Source: Verrucomicrobiota bacterium
GTDB lineage: Bacteria > Verrucomicrobiota > Kiritimatiellia > JAAZAB01
DNA: 12,378 nucleotides
Direction: 5' to 3'
NCBI GenBank assembly: GCA_018896395.1
Contig: JAHIMN010000283.1
Location: forward strand, 1-12,378
Below are positions 1 to 5,146 of this stretch, piece after piece. Under the pieces are notes generated by a model. The model was given only the letters and a program-made list of their open reading frames with translations, did no database searches and was not told where the DNA came from. The translations under genes and the position numbers were made by a program. How positions within the stretch are numbered: the first letter of the stretch is position 1; every line of letters starts with the position of its first letter.

Positions 1-810
1 AAGGCGGGTGAGTCCGGCGGCCAGTTGGGCGAGACGGCGGCGCGGCTGGCCAGCTTTCTGGAAGATGCAGCCAAACTGATTCGCAAGGTGAAGTCGGCCA
101 TGAGTTATCCTGTGATCGTATTATGCATTGCCCTGGGCATTGCGACGGCCATGATCCTGTTTATTGTGCCGGTCTTCGGCGACATGTTCGCCGATTTCGG
201 CGCCAAACTGCCCGGCCCCACCCAGTTCCTGATTAATATGAGCGATGGGTTGAAAGCACACGGCATCTTCGTGCTGGCGTTTGCGGTTGTGGCCTTCATT
301 GCCTTCAACAAATGGAAAAAAACGGCCGTCGGCGCCTATCAAATGTCCACCTTTGCCCTGAACATGCCCGTCATTGGCGAGTTGAACCGGAAAGTGGCCA
401 CCAGCCGGTTTGCGCGGACCTTTGCCCAGCTTCTGAAAAGCGGGGTTCCCATTCTCCAAGCCATGGATATCGTGTCGGGCGCCACGGGCAACAAGGTGTT
501 TGAGCGCGTAATCCTCGAAGCCCGCGCCACCATCGAACAAGGCGAGCCGCTCTCTAAGGCCCTGGTGCAACATTCCTGTTTTCCGAAATTGCTCGTGCAT
601 ATGATGGCGGCCGGTGAAAAAACCGGTAAAATTGATGAAATGATGCAAAACATCGCCGATTTTTATGACGACGAGGTGGAAACCATGTTAAGCGGGTTAA
701 CCTCGCTCATTGAGCCGCTGTTGATGATCTTCCTGGGCGTTATCATCGGCGGAATTGTGATCTCCATGTTCCTGCCGATCTTCAAAATGGGTGAAGTGGT
801 TGGCGGATAA
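1..810 (+). CDS. pilC: Type IV pilus / type II secretion inner-membrane platform protein PilC/GspF, 5'-partial
   Basis: The frame is open from base 1, so this is the C-terminal 269 residues of a protein that normally has about 400. The visible part opens with the conserved AGESGGQLGE...LASFLEDAAKL stretch of T2SSF domains. It then has a hydrophobic segment (visible residues about 36-60), a second (about 88-105), a second GspF domain around residues 133-188 (TSRFARTF..LLKSGVPI), and a C-terminal membrane segment (about 232-261) ending FLPIF, as the family does. PilC/GspF is the polytopic inner-membrane protein that couples the assembly ATPase to (pseudo)pilin assembly. The pilin and NtrC-type regulator downstream favour a type IV pilus role, but PilC and GspF cannot be separated on this fragment. 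No intrinsic terminator follows; the next 660 bp are repeats. Confidence 0.93.
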   Translation, partial: KAGESGGQLGETAARLASFLEDAAKLIRKVKSAMSYPVIVLCIALGIATAMILFIVPVFGDMFADFGAKLPGPTQFLINMSDGLKAHGIFVLAFAVVAFIAFNKWKKTAVGAYQMSTFALNMPVIGELNRKVATSRFARTFAQLLKSGVPILQAMDIVSGATGNKVFERVILEARATIEQGEPLSKALVQHSCFPKLLVHMMAAGEKTGKIDEMMQNIADFYDDEVETMLSGLTSLIEPLLMIFLGVIIGGIVISMFLPIFKMGEVVGG

Positions 811-861
811 TTTCAATCCATAAGCGTTCACGAAACGCTGAAATTAGAAACTGGAAATTAG

Positions 862-899
862 ACCCGCCTGCAACGCTATGCGCAGCATTGCGTGCAGGT
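862..899. repeat. A/B' palindromic repeat, copy 1
   Basis: Half-site A (ACCCGCCTGCAACGCT, 862-877) is followed by a 6-nt spacer (ATGCGC) and half-site B' (AGCATTGCGTGCAGGT, 884-899), which is roughly A's reverse complement. Similar copies occur at 1201-1234, 3414-3452 and 4843-4912. It can form a REP-like hairpin. Confidence 0.85.
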
Positions 900-941
900 A
901 TTTTGCCTTCACGCTTTTGTAATCATCCAGCTCACATAGTG

Positions 942-1103
942 TAGTGTCCCGTAAATTTCTTTGCTTTTGGTTTGCGGGTAGGGCCGGTTTTATACCGGCC
1001 ATAGCCGATCCCGCTAAAAGCGGGATAAACGATAAAGCTTGCCATGCATTGCGTGGTCGGCTCTACCTTTCGAGCCAAATGTAAAAAAGCGTTAGGGACA
1101 CTA
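942..1103. mobile_element. MITE-like non-autonomous element (162 bp, no ORF)
   Basis: The ends are TAGTGTCCC at 942-950 and GGGACACTA at 1095-1103, perfect 9-bp terminal inverted repeats that begin and end with TA. TA is the target duplicated by IS630/mariner-type transposases. The inside is also roughly palindromic: GGTAGGGCCGGT (977-988) mirrors GGTCGGCTCTACC (1055-1067), and an 8-bp stem ATCCCGCT/AGCGGGAT (1008-1015 and 1018-1025) lies between. There is no transposase. The match to a named IS family was not checked, so the family assignment is inference. Confidence 0.6.
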
Positions 1104-1200
1104 TAATAGACCTGTTTCATCTCTCACCCTAATTTCGAATTTCCAGTTTCCAATTTCAAGCTGTGAACGGCTGCAAAAAGTTTTCCTCATATCCGTGTTC

Positions 1201-1234
1201 ACCCGCCTGCAACGCTGTAGCATTGCGGGCAGGT
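1201..1234. repeat. A/B' palindromic repeat, copy 2
   Basis: Half-site A (1201-1216) is identical to copy 1. It is followed by a GT spacer and B' (AGCATTGCGGGCAGGT, 1219-1234). This is the compact form of the element. Confidence 0.85.
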
Positions 1235-1258
1235 CCGTGGTTTCCGCCTTAGATAACG

Positions 1259-1288
1259 CCATATGTCATCGAGGCGATACCATATGTC
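1259..1288. promoter_or_regulatory. Two direct copies of CCATATGTC, 21 bp apart (possible operator pair)
   Basis: CCATATGTC occurs at 1259-1267 and again at 1280-1288. The 21-bp centre-to-centre spacing is two helical turns, which would put both copies on the same DNA face. They lie about 190 bp upstream of the response-regulator start. A regulatory role is only a guess. Confidence 0.25.
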
Positions 1289-1300
1289 GCTATCTTATTT

Positions 1301-1351
1301 GTGCCATCTGGCGACCAGCCACAAGATGTGGCACTGGTCGCCACCTGGCAC
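1301..1351. repeat. Long imperfect hairpin upstream of the response regulator
   Basis: Positions 1301-1322 and 1328-1351 are nearly perfect reverse complements (core TGGCGACCAG / CTGGTCGCCA, outer GTGCCA / TGGCAC) around a 5-nt loop. No T-tract follows, so it is not a standard terminator. It lies inside a spurious upstream extension of the regulator's frame, which argues that the extension is not translated. Confidence 0.7.
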
Positions 1352-1474
1352 AATTGTAGGCGGATCTGCCTATGGCATGAAACAAATCTAATATTAAAGA
1401 AATCGAGAATTTGCGCTTGCATTTTGTTGGGGATTCCAATAATAATAGCCGACAGATTAAGGAAGTACTATCCT

Positions 1475-2839
1475 ATGGCCAAAATTTTACTGGTTGATGA
1501 TGAGCCGAGCATTCTCAGCGTGTTGAGCGTCCTGCTCAAGGCGGAAGGCTACGAGGTGGTTCCGTGTGATGGCGGCGAGAAAGCGGTGGAATTGATCAAA
1601 AACACGCCGTTCGATCTCATGATCTCCGATATCCGCATGCGCCCAATTGACGGGATGGCCCTGCTCAAATTAGCCACGGAACACCAGCCCTCGATGTCGG
1701 TTTTGATGGTTACGGGCTATGGCACCGTGGAAACGGCCGTCGAGTCTTTAAAGCTGGGCGCCTTTGACTATATAACCAAGCCCTTTAAGCTGGACGAACT
1801 GATCATCACGGTCAAGCGGGCGTTGGAATACAACAAGGCGCTGACCGAAAACGTACAGTTAAAAGCCCAGCTTACCGGGCAATACCAGTTTGAAAACATT
1901 GTGGCCGAAAGCCGGGCCATGCACAACGTGTGCGAAATGATCGAGCGCGTGGCGCCGACCGATACTACCGTGCTGATTTACGGAGAAAGCGGAACGGGCA
2001 AGGAGTTGGTGGCCAAGGCCATCCATGCCCATAGCAATCGGAAGACGAAAAAATTTCTTCCTCTGAACTGCGCGGCCCTGCCGGAAGCGCTCCTGGAATC
2101 GGAATTGTTCGGCCATGCAAAAGGCGCGTTCACCGGCGCCTCCGCCGACAAGGAGGGGCTCTTCGAGGTGGCCGATCATGGCACCATTTTCCTGGATGAA
2201 ATTGATTCCATGCCGCTCAACATTCAGGCCAAGCTGTTGCGCGTTTTGCAGGATAAAGAAATCCGGCGCGTTGGGGGCAATGAGTCCATCCCGGCGGATG
2301 TCCGCGTTCTGGCGGCCACCAATACGCGCCTGGAGCAATTGATTGAGCAGAACAAGTTCCGCGAGGATCTCTACTATCGCCTGAGCGTTATCCCGATCGA
2401 AATCAAGCCTTTGCGGGAACGGCCGGAGGACATTTTGCCGCTGGCCTATCATTTTTTGCGCCGGGAAATAGGGGCGAACAAGCCGATTCCGACCGTGAAC
2501 CCGGACGTCATCAACCTGTTTGAGCAGTATGCCTGGCCGGGCAATGTCCGCGAACTTGAAAATGCCCTGAAACATGCCCTGACCTTTGCCAAGGACGCCG
2601 TGATTACCCGGGATTGCCTGCCGGCAAAACTGCAACAAATCACATCTGCGGTTAATGGCGGATTAAGGAAAATGGACGATGTCCGCGGCAAATCATTAAA
2701 AGCCTTCCTGCGGACGAAGGAAAAGGAATACCTGTCCGAAGCCCTGGCATATTCGGACGGCGACAAGCAAAAAGCGGCCAAGTCATTAAGGATCAGTTTG
2801 GCTACGCTCTATCGCAAAATGCCGGAGCCGAAGGATTAG
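1475..2839 (+). CDS. NtrC/PilR-type sigma-54-dependent response regulator
   Basis: This 454-residue protein is a complete sigma-54 activator. The receiver domain (about 1-120) has acidic D8/D9, phosphoacceptor D52, T80 and K102. The AAA+ domain (about 140-370) has Walker A GESGTGKE (170-177), the sigma-54-contacting GAFTGA loop (217-222) and Walker B IFLDEID (238-244). A Fis-type helix-turn-helix closes the protein (KQKAAKSLRISLATLYRK). Phosphorylation of D52 by a partner histidine kinase should control ATP-driven opening of sigma-54 promoters. The start at 1475 is chosen because AAGGAAG (1459-1465) sits 9 nt upstream and the receiver fold begins at once (MAKILLVDDE). The frame is open upstream to 1301 but runs through a hairpin and encodes nothing receiver-like. 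No kinase is adjacent. A pilin with a sigma-54 promoter follows, so a PilR-like role is inferred. Confidence 0.95.
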   Translation: MAKILLVDDEPSILSVLSVLLKAEGYEVVPCDGGEKAVELIKNTPFDLMISDIRMRPIDGMALLKLATEHQPSMSVLMVTGYGTVETAVESLKLGAFDYITKPFKLDELIITVKRALEYNKALTENVQLKAQLTGQYQFENIVAESRAMHNVCEMIERVAPTDTTVLIYGESGTGKELVAKAIHAHSNRKTKKFLPLNCAALPEALLESELFGHAKGAFTGASADKEGLFEVADHGTIFLDEIDSMPLNIQAKLLRVLQDKEIRRVGGNESIPADVRVLAATNTRLEQLIEQNKFREDLYYRLSVIPIEIKPLRERPEDILPLAYHFLRREIGANKPIPTVNPDVINLFEQYAWPGNVRELENALKHALTFAKDAVITRDCLPAKLQQITSAVNGGLRKMDDVRGKSLKAFLRTKEKEYLSEALAYSDGDKQKAAKSLRISLATLYRKMPEPKD

Positions 2840-2844
2840 GCAGA

Positions 2845-2922
2845 CCCTCCTTCGCCCGAGCGCTCCGGAGGGCAAGCGACAGACGACGGCCTGCCCGCCG
2901 TAGCTCCTGGAGCGAAGGCGGG
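2845..2922. repeat. Pair of GC-rich palindromes after the regulator gene
   Basis: The first palindrome pairs CCCTCC (2845-2850) with GGAGGG (2867-2872) around an AGCGCT core. The second pairs CCCGCC (2894-2899) with GGCGGG (2917-2922) around GTAGCTCCTGGAGCGAA. A related CCCGCCGTAGC start recurs near 3169. The first begins 6 bp after the regulator stop but has no T-tract, so it could stabilise the mRNA end rather than terminate. Confidence 0.6.
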
Positions 2923-3279
2923 ACGACAGACCAGAGAAGATGGAGGCTGAGAGGACGGCAGAGTTGCCAAAGTCCTCATTTACAAAGCTGTTTTTTATCA
3001 CTTTGTATAATCATATTCTAATATTCTAATAAATGATATTGCTGTTTATATGGAAATGCTGTATATAAGGCAATAAATGCGAGTTAATAATGATAAAATA
3101 GCATTTTTCTGTCTCCCTCGCTCTGTCAGACGACAGATGAGAGAGGTCAGCCTGTCCGCCAACGTGTCCCGCCGTAGCGGTTGCGCGTAGGGGGAAGCGG
3201 CTCCCGCCTTCGCGAAGCCCGCTTCGGTGGGCGTAGGAAGGTCGCGACGGTGGAGGGTGATAGGTTGTTTGAGCTAATT

Positions 3280-3478
3280 GATTCCGCTGAAAAACCCCGG
3301 ATTAGCGTCGCGTGAGGCTTGCCACGCTTCCGGCGTGGTCACGTGGCCTACAGGAAATGGGCCGTTTTGTTCCGCCAGAGGCGGATCCGCCTTTGGCTGG
3401 AAGGCCCGGTGGTCCCCGCCCGCAACGCTGGAGCGTAGCGACTGCGGGCAGGCCACCGGGCGGGTTTTTCAGCAGAAT
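3280..3478. mobile_element. MITE-like element with 17-bp terminal inverted repeats and possible 6-bp target duplication
   Basis: The left end 3281-3297 (ATTCCGCTGAAAAACCC) and right end 3462-3478 are reverse complements at 16 of 17 positions. They are flanked by direct CTAATT copies at 3274-3279 and 3479-3484, which fits a 6-bp target duplication. Inside are several hairpins: CCACGC/GCGTGG (3322-3338), a palindrome centred on GGATCC near 3385, and GCCCGGTGG/CCACCGGGC (3404-3412 and 3453-3461) that encloses a diverged A/B' palindrome. The last stem is followed by TTTTT (3465-3469), so the element could also act as a terminator. There is no coding capacity. Confidence 0.6.
3414..3452. repeat. 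Diverged A/B' palindromic repeat inside the MITE-like element
   Basis: The left half CCCCGCCCGCAACGCT (3414-3429) matches half-site A at 14 of 16 positions. The right half AGCGACTGCGGGCAGG (3437-3452) resembles B' with a small indel. It sits within the larger stem at 3404-3461. Confidence 0.65.
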
Positions 3479-3487
3479 CTAATTTAT

Positions 3488-3503
3488 TGGCATAGTTATT
3501 GCT
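3488..3503 (+). promoter_or_regulatory. Sigma-54 (-24/-12) promoter of the pilin gene
   Basis: TGGCATAGTTATTGCT matches the RpoN consensus TGGCACG-N4-TTGCW at every conserved position except C6 and G7. The GG (3489-3490) and GC (3501-3502) doublets are exactly 10 bp apart, as required. Transcription would start near 3514, giving a 165-nt leader before the pilin. The NtrC/PilR-type regulator encoded just upstream is the obvious candidate activator. Confidence 0.85.
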
Positions 3504-3513
3504 TATTATTAAT

Positions 3514-3678
3514 CGGTTTGATATAAATGCAGGCAAAACCATAAACCAAGGAAGGAGGTGGAAGGCAATATTCAAAGAGCAGGTGACCCCGCGACACGCG
3601 GGGCGAGATGAAACGGAACAGTTAAACTCGTAAAAAGGATCCCGACCTCTCGGAGAATCGGGATCAGGAGATAAAGAA
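3514..3678 (+). promoter_or_regulatory. Structured 5' leader of the pilin mRNA
   Basis: The predicted leader carries AAGGAGGTG (3552-3560), a full-strength Shine-Dalgarno sequence with no ATG, GTG or TTG at normal spacing after it. It also carries a 7-bp hairpin CCCCGCG/CGCGGGG (3587-3603) and an 8-bp hairpin GATCCCGA/TCGGGATC (3638-3645 and 3658-3665) that abuts the pilin's own AGGAG (3666-3670). A hairpin touching the ribosome-binding site could affect translation or mRNA stability. A cyclic-di-GMP riboswitch was considered, but its conserved core was not found. Confidence 0.55.
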
Positions 3679-4068
3679 ATGAAAAAAGGTTTCACATTGG
3701 TAGAAATTATGATCGTGGTGGCGATCATCGGCCTGCTGGCCGCGATCGCTATCCCATCGTTCATGCGGGCGCGAACGACGTCCCAGCAGAACGCCTGTAT
3801 CAATAACCTGCGCCAGATCGAAGCGGCCAAGGACCAGTATGCGCTGGAAGCCGGATTGACCAACCTGGCTGTTGTAGACTTCTCCAATATTGGGCCGGGT
3901 GCCACCGGTGGCTCATACATCAAGGCGTGGCCGAATTGTCCGGCTTCGACGAATTCGGCGGCGAGCGTGACGAAGAGCGAAACGCTCACGGAAGCTGATT
4001 ACACGATCAGCGTAATTGGCTCCAATGCGTTGTGCCGTGTTGTGCCGGCGACGCACGATCTCCCCTAA
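3679..4068 (+). CDS. pilA: Type IV pilin-like protein with class III prepilin signal
   Basis: The 129-residue product begins MKKG|FTLVE, the prepilin peptidase site: cleavage after G4, methylated F5, and the conserved glutamate at mature position 5. The hydrophobic assembly helix AIIGLLAAIAIPSFMRAR follows. The globular part is short (about 95 residues) and has cysteines at 40, 87 and 119, of which the last two could form a C-terminal disulfide loop. AGGAG at 3666-3670 lies 8 nt before the start. The gene forms its own transcription unit, with a sigma-54 promoter upstream and a strong terminator downstream, which suits a highly expressed major pilin. A type II secretion pseudopilin is the alternative; the lack of other gsp or pil genes on this side leaves it open. 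Confidence 0.9.
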   Translation: MKKGFTLVEIMIVVAIIGLLAAIAIPSFMRARTTSQQNACINNLRQIEAAKDQYALEAGLTNLAVVDFSNIGPGATGGSYIKAWPNCPASTNSAASVTKSETLTEADYTISVIGSNALCRVVPATHDLP

Positions 4069-4090
4069 AACGACAGGATCATTCGGTGAC

Positions 4091-4124
4091 GAGCTCCACC
4101 CCGCGGGGGGTGGAGCTCTCTTTT
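4091..4124 (+). terminator. Intrinsic terminator of the pilin gene
   Basis: A perfect 12-bp stem GAGCTCCACCCC/GGGGTGGAGCTC (4091-4102 and 4107-4118) with a GCGG loop is followed by TCTTTT. It starts 22 bp after the pilin stop codon. Confidence 0.93.
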
Positions 4125-4155
4125 GGTAATCATGTCGGTGGGGTGGGAGTTCTTC

Positions 4156-4734
4156 ATGCGGATCAACACATTCAAGACATTGGTGGTTAAGACCCGGACA
4201 GTCCGGCGATTTTACCAGGCCCATCGGGTCAAGCGCGCCGACCTGTTGGAACTGGTGAACCTGGCGCGGCTTTCGGCCTCCGGCGGCAATTTACAGCCTC
4301 TAAAATATATTTTATCCTGCGATCCGAAACGCAATGCCATGATTTTCCCGTGTCTGGCGTGGGCGGGCTATCTCAAGACGTGGGGCGGCCCGGTCGAAGG
4401 CGAGCGGCCCGCCGCGTATATTATCATCCTGGGTGACACCACGATCCGGCGGGAGTTCGGCTGTGACCACGGTATTGCTGCCCAGAGCATCATGCTGGGG
4501 GCCACCGCAAAAGGGCTGGGCGGCTGTATCATCGGCTCCATCAAAAGGGAGCGCCTGCGCGCGGGACAAGCCATTCCGGTCAAATACGAAATTCTGCTTG
4601 TGCTGGCGTTAGGCCGGCCCGTGGAAAAGGTCATCCTGGAAGCCGTGCAAGATGGTGATATCAAATACTGGCGGGATGCCAAGGGTCGCCATCACGTGCC
4701 CAAGCGGTCCCTACGGGAGATTGTGCTGGCGTAA
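4156..4734 (+). CDS. Nitroreductase-family FMN-dependent oxidoreductase
   Basis: The 192-residue protein has the nitroreductase fold's markers: the N-terminal basic FMN-phosphate motif RTVRRF (14-19), SASGGNLQP (40-48) for the flavin, the helix leading to GLGGCIIGSI (120-129), and the C-terminal strand LALGRPVEKV (150-159). Members use NAD(P)H to reduce nitro compounds, quinones or flavins, or serve in cofactor biosynthesis; the substrate cannot be told from sequence. The start at 4156 is preferred because GGGAG (4145-4149) lies 6 nt upstream. In-frame alternatives at 4132 (ATG) and 4123 (TTG) are poorer, and the latter falls inside the pilin terminator's T-tract. It appears monocistronic, and its promoter was not recognised. 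Confidence 0.9.
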   Translation: MRINTFKTLVVKTRTVRRFYQAHRVKRADLLELVNLARLSASGGNLQPLKYILSCDPKRNAMIFPCLAWAGYLKTWGGPVEGERPAAYIIILGDTTIRREFGCDHGIAAQSIMLGATAKGLGGCIIGSIKRERLRAGQAIPVKYEILLVLALGRPVEKVILEAVQDGDIKYWRDAKGRHHVPKRSLREIVLA

Positions 4735-4778
4735 TCCCAACTAATCAGTTTGATAAAGTGGAGTTGATGCAAGTAATC

Positions 4779-5042
4779 TTAGACAGGATTAACAGGATTG
4801 ACAGGATTGACAGGATTGGGATCGAGAAAGACAAGCATGCTAACCCGCCTGCAGTGCTACCTGCCCGCAGTGCTACAGCGTTGCAGGCGGGTGCGCAGCA
4901 TTGCGGGCAGGTCCGCGATAGCGGAATGATTTTCTTGATCCCTGGCCGGTGCTCGGGCATAGGCGGGTAGGCCTGTTAATCCTGTCTAAAATCCTATCCG
5001 AGTATTCCATTTTGCAATCCAGTAAATCCTGTTAATCCTGTC
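4779..5042. repeat. ACAGGATT fold-back repeat: 4 x 9-bp tandem with inverted partner copies
   Basis: The unit GACAGGATT or AACAGGATT is repeated four times in tandem at 4782-4817. TTAGACAGGATTAACAGG (4779-4796) has an exact 18-bp reverse complement at 4972-4989. A further inverted copy, AATCCTGTTAATCCTGTC, lies at 5025-5042. Shorter inverted matches (GGGATCGAGAAA with TTTCTTGATCCC) extend the pairing inwards, so the block can fold into one long hairpin with the A/B' palindrome at its tip. Confidence 0.85.
4843..4912. repeat. Compound A/B' palindromic repeat (apparent nested insertion)
   Basis: Four 16-nt half-sites lie in the order A (4843-4858), B (4859-4874), A' (4877-4892), B' (4897-4912), where primes mark the reverse complement. 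The inner B-AC-A' is the exact layout of a complete A-GT-B' element in reverse orientation, placed within the spacer of an outer A...B' pair. Confidence 0.8.
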
Positions 5043-5057
5043 AAAAACATCCAATCG

Positions 5058-5086
5058 TTGACAAAGCCGGATCAATGCCGTAAGAT
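5058..5086 (+). promoter_or_regulatory. Sigma-70 promoter of the PIG-L / isomerase operon
   Basis: A perfect -35 TTGACA (5058-5063) is followed after exactly 17 bp by TAAGAT (5081-5086), which matches the -10 consensus at 4 of 6 positions. Transcription would start near 5093, about 54 nt before the PIG-L start codon. Confidence 0.65.
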
Positions 5087-5146
5087 CATCAAACGAACGG
5101 AAAACCATGAGCCATGGTTTTCAACCTTCCGTCGAAAGGTAAAGGC

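Larger units (their letters stand above)
839..1158. repeat. Outer inverted repeat bracketing a MITE-like element
   Basis: The arms at 839-859 and 1138-1158 are 21 nt each and match at 20 positions in inverted orientation (core GAAACTGGAAATT). A further 7-bp inverted match (CGTTCAC, 825-831; GTGAACG, 1163-1169) lies outside the arms. The arms enclose an A/B' palindrome and the 942-1103 element, so the block looks like nested insertions. Confidence 0.8.
811..1474. other. Repeat-filled intergenic region between pilC and the response regulator
   Basis: This 664-bp gap contains no convincing gene. In order it holds: an outer inverted repeat (839-859 with 1138-1158), an A/B' palindrome (862-899), a MITE-like element (942-1103), a second A/B' palindrome (1201-1234), a pair of 9-bp direct repeats (1259-1267 and 1280-1288), and a long hairpin (1301-1351). 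The last 120 bp are AT-richer and probably contain the regulator's promoter. A possible weak pair is TTGCAT at 1417 with AATAAT at 1441, but it is too poor to annotate separately. Confidence 0.8.
2840..3487. other. Repeat-rich and AT-rich intergenic region between regulator and pilin promoter
   Basis: No gene is supported here. Positions 2840-2960 and 3150-3250 are GC-rich with several CCCGCCGTAGC-type palindromes. Positions about 2985-3110 are strikingly AT-rich and contain TGTATAAT (3004-3011), an isolated -10-like motif without a good -35. Positions 3280-3478 form a MITE-like element ending 10 bp before the pilin promoter. Confidence 0.75.
4735..5057. other. Repeat-only intergenic region
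   Basis: No gene is supported. The region is built from a 9-bp tandem (4782-4817), a compound A/B' palindrome (4843-4912) and two inverted copies of the tandem motif (4972-4989 and 5025-5042). It ends directly before the promoter of the PIG-L operon. Confidence 0.8.

Noticed and set aside
1301..1474. Longer N-terminus of the response regulator, starting at 1301
   Set aside because: The extra 58 residues match nothing in a receiver domain, run through a strong hairpin, and the ATG at 1475 has a good ribosome-binding site and starts the fold directly.
1859..2638. Long antisense ORF opposite the response regulator (259 codons), and similar antisense ORFs under PIG-L, the isomerase, MetX and CysE
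   Set aside because: Each is a shadow of a gene with clear conserved motifs on the other strand, and none shows a recognisable domain.
3278..3526. 82-codon ORF over the MITE-like element and pilin promoter
   Set aside because: It is made of palindromic repeat sequence and overlaps a sigma-54 promoter; there is no ribosome-binding site or recognisable protein.
3514..3678. Cyclic-di-GMP (GEMM) riboswitch in the pilin leader
   Set aside because: Such riboswitches precede some pilin genes and AGGCAAAACC at the leader start is suggestive, but the expected GACGCAAAGCC core and receptor helix are absent.
4123..4155. Upstream TTG or ATG starts for the nitroreductase
   Set aside because: The TTG is in the pilin terminator T-tract and neither start has a suitable ribosome-binding site; 4156 does.
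4758..4970. 70-codon ORF across the fold-back region
   Set aside because: Its translation is the 9-bp tandem and the palindrome (RINRIDRIDRIG...), so it is repeat-derived rather than a gene.
4782..5042. CRISPR array from the ACAGGATT repeats
   Set aside because: The units are 9 bp, directly abutting, without unique spacers, and the distant copies are inverted.
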